Assembly: GCA_001567255.1 (NCBI GenBank)
Contig: LNBW01000077.1
Coordinates: 1-36,100 of the forward strand
Origin: Bacteroidetes bacterium OLB9
GTDB taxonomy: Bacteria > Bacteroidota > Bacteroidia > Chitinophagales > Saprospiraceae
Direction of reading: 5' to 3'
Length of the DNA: 36,100 nucleotides
The position numbers and the translations under genes are program-made. Shown here in pieces: positions 25,132 through 35,135 of this stretch. The notes under the pieces were generated by a model, which saw only the letters and a program-made list of their open reading frames with translations, had not been told where the DNA came from and ran no database searches. The number at the start of each line of letters is the position of its first letter. The first letter of the stretch is position 1.

Positions 25132-28100
25132 TCACCAGCCAGGTATTATATTCAGCCCAAACCTGAAGTGACCTCCTTTCAATAGTGTTCGTGCAAAATA
25201 GGGCTCCAGAATCAGTGCTCCAAATAAATTGACCCTCAAGGATACACCGGCTGTTGTGATTATTGTCGGTAGGGCGTTTTTTAACTGTGTAAATAGGATT
25301 TCCATTAGCATCGGTTATAAAATTCCCATTTTCATCCTTCTCAATGACATCTATCAGCTTGCCATCTTTCCAGTCTTTAAAATGATCAAAGGTCACTCCG
25401 CTATCAACAAAAAGATTCAGGTCTGAAAATAAAAATGAAGACGGTATCAGGGCAAGTCTTTTCGGCCCGGTAAATGGAAATCTGATTTCGAAACTACCTA
25501 AAATCATTTTAGAACCTAACACCTGACTATACGTAAGTCCGGTCGATTCTATATCGCTATTAATAATGGATCCCAGACCACGCACAAATCCCATATTGCC
25601 CAGATACAATGGATAGACACTCTTTGTTTTTTCTTCCCATCTGATATAAGAGGTTCCTCTAAGGGCAAAAGTAAACGGATGGACACGGATGTATTTTCTG
25701 CCATCCATCAGAAATCCTGTAAACTTATCATTGCCAAAATATTGCTCTAAACTAACCCTATATCTATATCCCGCCAGTGGCGAGGTCATCCCAAAAAATG
25801 AATTATCACCCACTAAGCCTATATTAACATTAGCTCCTGGACCTTTTTTTATGGTATAATATTGGTCTATCTGAAGTTCGTCACCTACAGGTATTTTATT
25901 CTTGTCTGATCCGACCAGCTGATAACCGTAATATTGATCACCCACATAGTAGTCATTATACTCATCCCATCTAAATCCTCTCATGGTGCCGGCGATACCA
26001 CCTTCTAATCTAAGTGTCGTACTAAATGGATACTGCGCAAAGAGGCTCAGTGTCTGGTCAAAAATTCTAATGATATTAGTTGACTCCACAATAGCAGGAT
26101 ATGTGGTGCCATTGATGGTAATTTCATCAGATGAATACGCTCGATAACTTGTTCGTAATGGTACGTGACTTAATCCAACACCCCAAGCCAGTTGCCGCTT
26201 TCTATTGAGATAACTCACCATACCGCCCACATCTAGGATTTCACCATTCATTGCTATCTGTGTGTATAGCTGATTATTGCCTAGAATATCACCAAACATC
26301 ATATCGATACCTCCTTGCAATCCCGTTGCATTACGGAATGAATTATTAGCTACACCGAGTCCCATGCCTGCTCCTCCTCCTATATAGTCAAGTGCAAAGT
26401 GAGGCTTATATTTTGAATTTGTCACCTTTACATCTGTTGTTTTTAAATCCTGATCAGCATGACTAAAGTTATTATCTACGATGTTTTGCTTGTTGAGTCC
26501 GGAAATAGGTAACATACCCCAGCGCTGATTAATCGTCTTCACATCCTCGACTAACTTATTCAGCAGTTGGTCTGAATTAGCTTCGTAAAGCGTGTATTCG
26601 CCATTGAAATAATGAGTGTAAATCACCCGGTCTTTTTTGGTGGCTGCTGAAATCATAGGTGCATCATTGCTAATCCCTGAAATTCCGGTGAGTAGATCCG
26701 TCATCTGATATACTTTACCTGATCGGCGATCCAGCTTGTACATATTTCTCAATCCATCCCTATCGCTTACAAAATACACATTGTCTTCAAAGTCAAAAAT
26801 AGGATTCAGATTATCTGCACCCTGGAAAATATCGTAGATTTTAATCTCACGAGTGGCATAATCCATCTCAGCAAGGTCATAAGTATATTTTCCATGATTA
26901 CGACCGTTTAGCACACTCCTTTTATCATACGAAAAAATGAGTCTAGAGCCATCAGAAGAGAAGCTCGCCATATTTTCACTGTAGATGTCATTGGTCAGTT
27001 GGGTAGCTGTTGCCTTCTTCAAGTTTATAGCATATAGGTCGGGTTGTCCTTCATTTAATCCTGTAACGATGACTTCTTTTCCATCTGGATGATAAATGGG
27101 GTTGGTAAATGCTTCTAGATCTTTGACTTCAATGGTATTGAGTGTCTCACCGGAGTCCGCATTTTTAATGACTAGTACATTTCTTCCTTTTTTTATACCG
27201 ATAAATGCAAAATCCTTGCCATTAGGGGACCAAGCACCTGATGATTCAATCGCATTGATATAGTCCAGTCCACCGGATTTAGACACACTAGTCACCCTAT
27301 TGAGGATTGTGCCTTTTACCGCATCTGCTAGAAATAATTCTGTATTGAAAAGGTCTTTTTCTGAAAGAAAAATAACGTAGCGACCTGTCGGGCTCAATGC
27401 CGGAGAAAGGTTCATTTTGCCGGCATTACCGTCAGAGATCAATTTTTTGCCTTGTGGTTTTTCCTTTCGGTCATCCAGCAATTCTGAGTAGTAGGTCTTT
27501 AGTGCATTGTGCCAAAGGCTGCTTATATTCTTAGTTCCGGTACCTAAAATTGTATCGCACGCATAAGCTAGTCCATACTTTGCTGTAGTCACAAATAAAG
27601 GTGCAAGTTTATCATCACCAAAAAATCCACCAATAAATGCCATGAGCGAATGTCCATAACGATATGGAAAATACTCGGGATTATTGAGCTTTGTTATTTC
27701 AGGTAGTCTGTCATTTAATATTGCATCCCTCATCCACATCGCTGTAAATGGGTCATTCTTACCAAGTGAAAGATATTCAGCCGTTCCTTCCACCATCCAT
27801 AGTGGTGTATTACTCAGGTTTTGAAGCGAAAGAGAGTCATCGGTTACAATGGCATTATACTGAAAAGCATGAGTCAACTCATGAACAAGTACATGGTGGT
27901 CATTCTGTAGAGAATAGGTCAATGGTAAGACCACTCTGTTTTTCAGCGCTTCGGTGACACCACCAGTAGCAATATCAATACTTCCAGATATAGCATTGGT
28001 CTGTTGAAATTCTGCATGGTTATTATATAAGATTATTGGATTTTTTGAAATCAGATCTTTTCCAAATACTTTCCTGTGGTTGACGTACCATTGCTCTGAA

Positions 28101-28283
28101 AAGTCAGTAAGATAATCCATCAACTCATCATTTTTAAAATAATGATAAATGGTATAGTGTGGCGTCTCTGTCACCTTAAAATCGAAAGCCTATACACTGG
28201 TTTGTTGCGTCCAAAATACTGGGCATCTACTTTAAATGTACAAGTCAGCATCAAAATAAAGCCAATAATCCACCTATTCATGG
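25132..28283 (-). CDS. Zinc-metallopeptidase / beta-propeller / Omp85-like barrel protein, frameshifted at both ends
   Basis: The main open frame covers 28174-25109, but both ends are out of frame. A real N-terminus starts with ATG at 28283 (signal peptide MNRWIIGFILMLTCTFK...) and joins at about 28185 into FDFKVTETPHYTIYHY. The real C-terminus leaves the frame near 25255 and reads TAGVSLRVNLFGALILEPYF, ending NIIPGW at the TGA at 25132, a normal beta-barrel terminus. Order: peptidase domain with HELTH (27869-27883) followed about 27 residues later by WMVEGTAEY, the gluzincin pattern; TolB-like propeller repeats; then a barrel of the Omp85/D15 type with FVRGLG. No POTRA domains are seen. It is likely an outer-membrane protein with the peptidase in the periplasm or outside. 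The substrate is unknown. Confidence 0.82.
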
Positions 28284-28442
28284 TAACAATTGTTTTAGTC
28301 ATTGCAATATAACAAATCAATGTGTAAAAAAATTATCCAATCACGATTTTTAAATAAACATTAATATGACGTATAAAATATATTTAGCCACTCTATATTT
28401 TAATATTGTCAGAAAGTAACACATAATAGTGCATAAAAATAC

Positions 28443-28450
28443 TACTTTTG
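28443..28450 (+). promoter_or_regulatory. Bacteroidota -7 box for the M14 peptidase gene
   Basis: TACTTTTG matches TAnnTTTG, 27 nt before the ATG at 28478. Confidence 0.5.
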
Positions 28451-28477
28451 ACGATTCGAATACCAAAAAGTATATAA

Positions 28478-30217
28478 ATGAGATATTCAATCACAATGGC
28501 TGCAATTATCATGTTCTTAATAGGTCAGCCTATCAGTGCGCAAAACCTTACTATTGCCTTTGACAAAAATAAGAATTCTACTTCAACATATCCTGAAATA
28601 CGACAATTTTATAGAACCCTGGACGAGATATCACCTTATGTTCAGGTAAGAGATTATGGAATGACGGATAGCGGTCAGCCACTACAAGAAGTTGTCGTAG
28701 CCGCTGACAATCATTTTACGCCGGAGGAGACCAGAGCGGCCGGTAAGGCTGTTTTATTGATCAATAATGGAATTCACCCTGGAGAGCCGGATGGAATTGA
28801 TGCCAGTATGATATGGATGCGTAATCTGGTATTGAATAATACAATGGCGGATATGCTGGAGAATATGACTATCGTAATTATACCCGTGTACAATATCGGA
28901 GGGTGTCTCAATCGCAGCTGGATCAGCCGACCGGATCAAAATGGTCCCGAGGAATTTGGGTTCAGAGGCAATGCTAAAAACCTCGATTTAAATAGGGATT
29001 TTATCAAATGTGATTCTAAAAATGCTCGAACATTCAACCAACTTTTTAACAAGTGGAATCCTGATCTAATGTTGGATACACATGTTTCTAATGGTGCAGA
29101 TTATCAACACACTATTTCTTATGTTGGAACACAAAAAGACAAACTGACCTTGCCATTAAAGCAATTATATACTTCGGAATTACTACCCTATTTCAATAAT
29201 GAGATGTCAAAAAGAGGTTGGGACATGGTGCCGTATGTATTCAGCTTCGGACCTCCTGAAACCGGAATTATAGGTTTTATGGATCATCCTAGATTTTCAT
29301 CTGGTTATGCAGCATTGCATCACACAATAGCTTTTATGCCGGAAACACACATGCTTAAGCCATACAAAGATAGAGTAGCAAGCACCCTTGATTTTATCAA
29401 AACAACGATGTTTTTTTTGAATCAAAATAAAGGCAAAGTCATTCAGGCAAAAAAGGAAGCAGAACAATATGCCATACAGCAAGACTCAATGACTTTAACC
29501 TATAAGCACAATCGAAATAAGTGGTCAAAAATCCCTTTTAAAGGCTATAAAGCCGGTAAAAAACCGAGTGCGGTTAGTGGAAAAGATCGACTTTACTATG
29601 ACAGAAATCAACCGTGGACAGACTCAATTCGATATTATGATAGTTACGAAGCTGACGTTAAAGTCCGTGTTCCCGTTGCGTATGTGATCCCTCAAGCTTA
29701 TGACCACATCATCAATATGCTGACAATTAATGGTGTACACCTTAACCACCTATCCAAAGACACCATTATTGAAGTTGAAATGTACTCTATTGAAGATTTT
29801 GAAACTGTAAAATCACCCTATGAGAGTCACTATTTGCATTCAAAAACGCAGGTAAGTACCCGAAAGATGAAGCGACAATTTTATAAAGGAGATGTATTGA
29901 TATACACACGTCAAAAACCCATTCGCTATATCGTCGAGACACTTGAACCTCAAGGCGTGGACAGCTGGTTTAATTGGAATTTTTTTGATGGTATTTTATC
30001 TGTCAAGGAGTACTATTCGGATTATGTTTTTGAAGATAAAGCAGCACAGCTGTTAAAAGAAAATCCGGATCTTAAACGACAACTGGATCAAAAACGCTCA
30101 TCAGATTCAAAATTTGCAGAAGACGGTGAAGCACAGTTAGATTTTGTCTATAAAATGTCACCATATTTCGAACCGCCTTTCAGATTATATCCTATAGGTA
30201 GAATTGTCAGCCAATAA
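28478..30217 (+). CDS. M14 family zinc carboxypeptidase, exported
   Basis: A secreted metallocarboxypeptidase that trims C-terminal residues from peptides. The 579-residue protein has a signal peptide (cleaved near residue 21, QPISAQ), zinc ligands His100 and Glu103 in HPGEPD, and the third ligand His202 in LDTHVSNGAD. Substrate-binding LDLNRDF is at 169-175, and the probable catalytic Glu289 is in FMPETHM. The C-terminal 200 residues form an extra beta-rich domain. It is followed 10 nt later by the glycosyltransferase gene, so they are probably in one transcript. Confidence 0.9.
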   Translation: MRYSITMAAIIMFLIGQPISAQNLTIAFDKNKNSTSTYPEIRQFYRTLDEISPYVQVRDYGMTDSGQPLQEVVVAADNHFTPEETRAAGKAVLLINNGIHPGEPDGIDASMIWMRNLVLNNTMADMLENMTIVIIPVYNIGGCLNRSWISRPDQNGPEEFGFRGNAKNLDLNRDFIKCDSKNARTFNQLFNKWNPDLMLDTHVSNGADYQHTISYVGTQKDKLTLPLKQLYTSELLPYFNNEMSKRGWDMVPYVFSFGPPETGIIGFMDHPRFSSGYAALHHTIAFMPETHMLKPYKDRVASTLDFIKTTMFFLNQNKGKVIQAKKEAEQYAIQQDSMTLTYKHNRNKWSKIPFKGYKAGKKPSAVSGKDRLYYDRNQPWTDSIRYYDSYEADVKVRVPVAYVIPQAYDHIINMLTINGVHLNHLSKDTIIEVEMYSIEDFETVKSPYESHYLHSKTQVSTRKMKRQFYKGDVLIYTRQKPIRYIVETLEPQGVDSWFNWNFFDGILSVKEYYSDYVFEDKAAQLLKENPDLKRQLDQKRSSDSKFAEDGEAQLDFVYKMSPYFEPPFRLYPIGRIVSQ

Positions 30218-30227
30218 TCAGAGTACA

Positions 30228-31112
30228 ATGATGAAAATTTGTGGATTTACCTTTATTAAGAATGCAGTATTGTATGATTATCCCATCAGAGAAGCAGTGC
30301 TTTCAGTACTGCCACTGTGTGATGCGTTTTATATAGCGGTAGGCAAGAGTGATGATGACACTCTAGGACTTGTTAAGAGTATCCATTCGGATAAAATCCA
30401 TATCCTTGAAACTGTATGGGATGAATCACTTAGAGAAGGTGGAAGGGTACTGGCTGTAGAAACAGATAAGGCTTTTCAAGCCATTCCTCCTGAATATGAC
30501 TGGTGCATCTACCTTCAAGGCGATGAAGTCATTCATGAAAAATACTTGCCGACTATACAGGCTGCAATGGAGCGATATCTGCAGGATAATAGGATTGACG
30601 GTTTACTCTTTGATTACCTTCATTTTTATGGATCTTATGATTATATAGCCACTTCATCTCAATGGTATAAACACGAAATACGCATAGTAAAAAACAATAA
30701 AGAAATTTACTCTTATCGAGACGCACAAGGCTTTAGAAAAGGTAATGACAAAAAGCTCGATGTAGCTTATATCAATGCTTGTGTTTACCATTATGGATGG
30801 GTCAAACCTCCTAAAAATATGCAAGCCAAGCAAAAGACCTTTCAAAAGCTATGGCACGATGATAAATGGGTTGAGATGCATGTAGCGGATGTAGAAGATT
30901 TTGATTACTCAAGTATCGATCAGCTGGCTATTTTTGAAGGTAGCCACCCTGCTGTTATGCAAGACAGAATCCAACGACTCAACTGGCATTTTAAGCGAGA
31001 TATGTCACTCAATCGGATGACATTAAAAGATAAAATCAAAGGCTTGTTAAAAAAGTTTTTGGGATTAGATTTTTCGTATCGAAACTATACCATCAAAGAC
31101 ACTTTTAGATAA
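30228..31112 (+). CDS. Glycosyltransferase, family 2-like
   Basis: About 294 residues from the ATG at 30228 (MMKICGFTF); the next codon is also ATG. It has a GT-A-like nucleotide-sugar fold: an N-terminal beta-alpha pattern with FTFIKNAVLYDYPIREAVLSVLPL, the acidic pair LQGDE (QGDE at 97-100) in the position of the metal-binding DxD-type motif, and a C-terminal helical tail. No membrane helix is seen. The donor and acceptor cannot be predicted. It follows the M14 gene closely. Confidence is good for the superfamily but low for the specific role. Confidence 0.78.
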   Translation: MMKICGFTFIKNAVLYDYPIREAVLSVLPLCDAFYIAVGKSDDDTLGLVKSIHSDKIHILETVWDESLREGGRVLAVETDKAFQAIPPEYDWCIYLQGDEVIHEKYLPTIQAAMERYLQDNRIDGLLFDYLHFYGSYDYIATSSQWYKHEIRIVKNNKEIYSYRDAQGFRKGNDKKLDVAYINACVYHYGWVKPPKNMQAKQKTFQKLWHDDKWVEMHVADVEDFDYSSIDQLAIFEGSHPAVMQDRIQRLNWHFKRDMSLNRMTLKDKIKGLLKKFLGLDFSYRNYTIKDTFR

Positions 31113-31454
31113 AAAATAGGATGTGTTAAAAACGCCGTGATCTGTGACATGCTAAATCTCAATAATTCACTAATAAGTGGACAGATGCATAGAGCGCTTG
31201 CTGAACGATTTATCCCAGATGCTGAATTAGACTGTTTTATCAAGGCAAATGATATAACATAGAATTGAAATAGCATTTCCTAAAAAGTTAATTTGTACGC
31301 TTAATTTGGTTATTACCTTGTATAAAGTTTAAAATGTCTGAAAAAGTGCCATATTTACACAAAGCTATCAGTGTCAAACTGACAAATTGGCTTGAAAATA
31401 TCAATGGCAATAAAATTGATAGATGATAGTATGATTAACAAAATTAGAAAATTT
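31113..31454. other. Spacer between glycosyltransferase and grpE
   Basis: The glycosyltransferase frame continues open for 49 codons after its TAA, to a TAG at 31260-31262, and contains a possible 37-codon ORF from ATG at 31149. The composition looks protein-like (HRALAERFIPDAELDCFIK), but I recognise no family. The region also holds the palindrome before grpE. Confidence 0.35.
31372..31384. promoter_or_regulatory. Palindrome TGTCA-AAC-TGACA upstream of grpE
   Basis: A perfect 5+5 inverted repeat with a 3-nt spacer, overlapped by a second one (TCAGT...ACTGA), lies about 70 nt upstream of the preferred grpE start. It could be an operator for the heat-shock unit. No HrcA-type CIRCE element is present. 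The role is inferred from position only. Confidence 0.35.
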
Positions 31455-31985
31455 ATGTCTGAGAAGATTGAGGATACTTCACTTGATAAAAATAAGAAGA
31501 AGAAAGGCAAATCTGAAAAAGAAACGCACGATAAGTTTGTAGAAGAAATCGAGACGTTGAAGTCAGAACTTGAAGAGTCAAAAGATAAATACCTTAGACT
31601 CTATGCTGAATTTGAAAATTTCAGAAAGAGAACGATTAGAGAACGACTTGAGCTTATGAAATCCGCTGCAGAAGACACAATGTTGGCATTATTGCCTGTG
31701 TTGGATGATTTTGACAGAGCTAAAAAGAGCGCAGAAACCGGAGTTGAACAGTTTAGCGAGGGTGTTCAGTTAGTTTATCAAAAGCTATTCAGCATATTAG
31801 AGCAAAAAGGTCTGAAATCAATGGAGTCAACAGGCGAGGATTTTGATCCCGACTGGCATGAAGCAGTGACAGACATTCCAGCTCCTTCAGAAGAAATGAA
31901 GGGCAAAAACTTTGACACGATCGAAAAAGGGTATGTTTTGAATGACAAGATCATTCGACATGCCAAGGTAGTAGTGGCAAAATAA
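31455..31985 (+). CDS. grpE: Nucleotide exchange factor GrpE
   Basis: GrpE releases ADP from DnaK and resets the chaperone cycle. The preferred start, ATG at 31455 (MSEKIEDTSLDKNKKK), gives 177 residues; earlier in-frame starts exist at 31431, 31404 and a TTG at 31392. Visible features are a charged N-terminus, the long coiled-coil helix (ETLKSELEESKDKYLRLYAE, then FENFRKRTIRERLEL), and the beta-wing DnaK-contact region with FDPDWHEAVTDIPAP and the end KIIRHAKVVVA. It precedes dnaJ by 35 nt, the usual grpE-dnaJ pairing; dnaK itself is not in this window. Confidence 0.92.
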   Translation: MSEKIEDTSLDKNKKKKGKSEKETHDKFVEEIETLKSELEESKDKYLRLYAEFENFRKRTIRERLELMKSAAEDTMLALLPVLDDFDRAKKSAETGVEQFSEGVQLVYQKLFSILEQKGLKSMESTGEDFDPDWHEAVTDIPAPSEEMKGKNFDTIEKGYVLNDKIIRHAKVVVAK

Positions 31986-32020
31986 CATATTTATAATCAG
32001 AAGATCGCATAAGACAATCA

Positions 32021-33172
32021 ATGAAGAGAGATTATTACGAAATACTCGGTGTCGATAAAAACGCTGATGAAAGCACCATAAAGAAGGCCTATAGGAAAGT
32101 AGCCATGCAATTTCACCCTGATAAAAATCCCGGAGATAAGGCGGCTGAGGAAAAATTTAAAGAAGCTGCTGAGGCCTATGAAGTACTGAGCAATCCTGAC
32201 AAAAAAGCACGTTATGATCGTTATGGCCATGATGGTGTGGAAAATATGGGTGGAGGATTTTCCGGAGGCAGCATGAATATGGAAGATATTTTCTCCCATT
32301 TCGGTGATATTTTTGGTGATGGTGATAGTCCTTTTGGACAGTTCTTTGGAGGTGGAAGCACACGTAGGACTTCCAGAGGTCAAAAGGGTACCAATCTTCG
32401 TATTAAGATAGCCTTGACACTCGAAGAAATTGCCACTGGTGTTACCAAAAAAATAAAAGTCAAAAAGCAATCTACTTGTAAAACATGTAGCGGAACAGGT
32501 GCAAAAGATGCTAGCAGTATCAGTACCTGTACAACATGTCATGGCTCAGGGTATGTACGACAGGTCAAAAATACATTTTTGGGACAAATGCAAACGACAG
32601 CAACGTGTCCAAAATGTAATGGCTCAGGCAAAACCTATGCTGCAGCTTGTAATACCTGTAAAGGTGGCGGCACGGTAATGGATGATGAGCTCATCGAAAT
32701 TAACATCCCGGCAGGAGTTCAGGAAGGCATGCAATTATCCATGCAAGGCAAGGGAAATGCTGGTAAAAATGGTGGACCAGCTGGTGATTTACTGATATCT
32801 ATTGAGGAAAAGCCGCATGATCAGTTCAGTCGTGAAGGAAATAATGTAATATACGATTTGTTTCTCAATTTTGCAGATGCTGCACTGGGTATCAATGCAG
32901 AAGTGCCCACACTATCCGGCAATGTTAAAGTTAAAATACCTGCCGGTACTCAAGCTGGAAAAATATTTCGTTTGAGAGATAAAGGGCTGCCTTCATTACA
33001 GCAATATGGCAAAGGAGATCAGTTGATTAATGTGAATATTTGGACACCTAAGAACCTGACTTCTGAGGAGACCGCATTGCTCGAAAAAATGAGAAATATG
33101 AACAATTTTAAGCCTAATCCAGGAAAAGGTGAGAAAGGATTCTTTGAGCGAATGAAGGAATATTTTAACTAA
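32021..33172 (+). CDS. dnaJ: Chaperone DnaJ
   Basis: A class I Hsp40 that delivers unfolded clients to DnaK and stimulates its ATPase. Its 383 residues carry the J-domain (1-70) with HPD at 32-34, a Gly/Phe-rich region (about 75-115), a zinc-binding domain with four CxxCxGxG repeats starting at Cys153, Cys170, Cys196 and Cys210, and the C-terminal substrate-binding domains. All eight zinc cysteines are present. It is complete and sits in the grpE-dnaJ-rlmD unit. Confidence 0.96.
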   Translation: MKRDYYEILGVDKNADESTIKKAYRKVAMQFHPDKNPGDKAAEEKFKEAAEAYEVLSNPDKKARYDRYGHDGVENMGGGFSGGSMNMEDIFSHFGDIFGDGDSPFGQFFGGGSTRRTSRGQKGTNLRIKIALTLEEIATGVTKKIKVKKQSTCKTCSGTGAKDASSISTCTTCHGSGYVRQVKNTFLGQMQTTATCPKCNGSGKTYAAACNTCKGGGTVMDDELIEINIPAGVQEGMQLSMQGKGNAGKNGGPAGDLLISIEEKPHDQFSREGNNVIYDLFLNFADAALGINAEVPTLSGNVKVKIPAGTQAGKIFRLRDKGLPSLQQYGKGDQLINVNIWTPKNLTSEETALLEKMRNMNNFKPNPGKGEKGFFERMKEYFN

Positions 33173-33193
33173 GCTAGTTAACCAATCACAATT

Positions 33194-34603
33194 TTGGCAA
33201 AAAAAAAGAAAATCATCACCGATTTGCTACTCACCGGTATAGCAGATAAAGGGAAATGTATAGGACGAACTATCGATGGGCAAGTGATATTTGCAGATGG
33301 TGGAGTACCGGGAGATATCGTGGATGTGATGGTGCTAAAAAAGAAAAAGTCGTATTCTGAAGGTGTTGTCACTGAAATCAAACATTTATCTGCAGAACGG
33401 GTGTCAGCACCATGCATACATTTTGGAATTTGTGGCGGTTGTAAATGGCAGCATTTAGACTATGCTGCTCAATTAAAATATAAATGGCAAATCGTCAAAG
33501 ATGCCATTAGCCGCATAGGAAAAATAAATCAAGATATTGTTTTGCCTGTAATTGGTTGTGAGCACAATTATCACTACCGAAATAAACTGGAATATAGTTT
33601 TTCTTCCAGGAGATGGATTACTCAAGAAGAAGCAGACTCAGGAGAAGAAATTGACCATACCGGGGCACTTGGGTTTCACAAATCAGGTTTTTTTGATAAA
33701 GTAGTGCCAATCAATGAGTGTTTATTGCAAGAGAATCTGACTAATGAAATTCGAAATTTTATCAGAGATTTTACAGTTGAACACGGTTATCCATATTATG
33801 ATCTGAAAGATCGCACCGGTTTGATGCGCAATATGATTGTGCGTAACACTACACTCGGAGAGTGGATGGTCAACATCGTTTTTGCTAAAAATGAGTGGGA
33901 TAAAATTGACTTTCTGATGCAAACCGTTAAAGATCGTTTTCCACAGATTACATCGCTCAATTATACGGTGAACACTAAAGCTAATGATACTATTTTTGAT
34001 CAAGAGATCATCACTTATCATGGTAGGCCGTACATTATAGAGCAACTCGGAGATGTACAGTACAGAATTGGGACAAAGTCCTTCTTTCAGACCAATACTC
34101 TACAGGCAAAAGTACTTTTTGACGTGGCAGTAGAGTTTGCAGAATTGACGGCCACAGACAATGTGTATGATCTGTACACCGGATTAGGAAGCATTGCATT
34201 ATACATTGCATCAAAAGTAAAGCATGTCACCGGAATAGAAGAAGTTCCTGAGGCTATAGCCGATGCTAATATCAATCAAGAAGTTAATGGTATCAAAAAT
34301 ACTTATTTTTATGCTGGCGATGTAAGCGGGTTGCTGAACGAAGACTTTGTAGAACGACATGGCAAACCGGATATAATTATTACTGATCCTCCGAGACAAG
34401 GTATGCATGAAAACGTAGTAAAAATGCTTTTAAGACTGGAAGCACCACGACTCGTTTACATCAGTTGTAATCCTTCCACCCAAGCCAGAGATCTTGCGCT
34501 ATTGAATGAAAAATACGAAGTTGTAAAAGTACAACCAGTAGATATGTTTCCTCATACGCACCATATAGAGAGCGTGGCACAGTTAAAGTTAAGAAAGACA
34601 TGA
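33194..34603 (+). CDS. rlmD: 23S rRNA (uracil-C5) methyltransferase, RumA/RlmD-type
   Basis: An RNA m5U methyltransferase of the RumA/TrmA family, expected to modify a 23S rRNA uridine (U1939 or U747 in E. coli numbering). Its 469 residues carry an N-terminal TRAM domain (about 8-62), iron-sulfur cluster cysteines Cys74, Cys80 and Cys83 plus a later Cys in INECLL, a SAM-binding segment DLYTGLGSIALYIA, DPPRQG at 398-403, and the catalytic Cys425 in YISCNPST. The start is TTG at 33194; an in-frame TAA at 33179 leaves no ATG. The stop overlaps the next gene's ATG. RlmC/RlmD specificity is not certain. Confidence 0.9.
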   Translation: MAKKKKIITDLLLTGIADKGKCIGRTIDGQVIFADGGVPGDIVDVMVLKKKKSYSEGVVTEIKHLSAERVSAPCIHFGICGGCKWQHLDYAAQLKYKWQIVKDAISRIGKINQDIVLPVIGCEHNYHYRNKLEYSFSSRRWITQEEADSGEEIDHTGALGFHKSGFFDKVVPINECLLQENLTNEIRNFIRDFTVEHGYPYYDLKDRTGLMRNMIVRNTTLGEWMVNIVFAKNEWDKIDFLMQTVKDRFPQITSLNYTVNTKANDTIFDQEIITYHGRPYIIEQLGDVQYRIGTKSFFQTNTLQAKVLFDVAVEFAELTATDNVYDLYTGLGSIALYIASKVKHVTGIEEVPEAIADANINQEVNGIKNTYFYAGDVSGLLNEDFVERHGKPDIIITDPPRQGMHENVVKMLLRLEAPRLVYISCNPSTQARDLALLNEKYEVVKVQPVDMFPHTHHIESVAQLKLRKT

Positions 34604-34956
34604 TGAGTGATATAGAAAAATTTATTGCACTTGAATCAGAAATCAAGCCTTATAAAAAGATACTAGCCCAAGCGGCAGATGTTATCTTGAATGAAAATGT
34701 ATCAAAGTATCCGATTTTTATTGTGCATCAGCAAGAAATAGAGATGGGTGTGCTACTTATTGAAGGAGGCAAAGATTTCCGATGGTCTATCAATGCATCT
34801 ACTCTTGAAGAATTTGTGAGTAAAGAGATCGTCTTCATGGAAAAGGCCAAGGATTTTATATCCACATATAAAGATCCCGAGATGTATTTATGTCTTTTTG
34901 TATTGAGTGATTTAGGCGCACAATTTATCTATTTGCCAAGGGAATTCAACAGCTGA
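34600..34956 (+). CDS. Conserved hypothetical protein, 118 residues
   Basis: A small acidic cytoplasmic protein starting MMSDIEKFIALESEIKPYKK, with alternating helix and strand patterns (IFIVHQQEIEMGVLLIEGG, then FRWSINASTLEEF, and at the end YLCLFVLSDLGAQFIYLPRE). No signal peptide or membrane helix. It resembles short proteins of unknown function found across Bacteroidota, but I cannot name a domain. Its ATG overlaps the rlmD stop by 4 nt, so it is translationally coupled to that gene. The function is unknown. Confidence 0.72.
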   Translation: MMSDIEKFIALESEIKPYKKILAQAADVILNENVSKYPIFIVHQQEIEMGVLLIEGGKDFRWSINASTLEEFVSKEIVFMEKAKDFISTYKDPEMYLCLFVLSDLGAQFIYLPREFNS

Positions 34957-35085
34957 TAAAAAAAATTTATAAATTTTGAATTGTTATTTAAAATATTTCT
35001 AAATAAGAAAACGTTGATAATGAAAGACTTTTAATTGAGTTCAAAATATTTATGTTTTATTTAACACTAAAATTTAGATAATTAT

Positions 35086-35116
35086 TTGTTTTTGAGCTTA
35101 ATTATTCATAAATTTG
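35086..35116 (+). promoter_or_regulatory. Full Bacteroidota primary-sigma promoter for the ECF sigma gene
   Basis: TTG at 35086-35088, a 20-nt spacer, then TAAATTTG at 35109-35116: both elements and the spacing fit the Bacteroidota consensus TTG-N19/20-TAnnTTTG. The box is 20 nt before the ATG at 35136. This is the clearest promoter in the window. Confidence 0.7.
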
Positions 35117-35135
35117 TTGCAACAAAATCAAGATT

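Noticed and set aside
31334..31426. 30-codon ORF starting MSEKVPYLHK upstream of grpE
   Set aside because: Too short, overlaps the palindrome and grpE start region, no known family.
32018..32542. 174-codon minus-strand ORF rich in Cys, Phe and Ser
   Set aside because: Antisense to the dnaJ J-domain and zinc region; its composition is explained by dnaJ codons.
31455..33172. Search for a CIRCE element or dnaK beside grpE-dnaJ
   Set aside because: Neither is present in the window.
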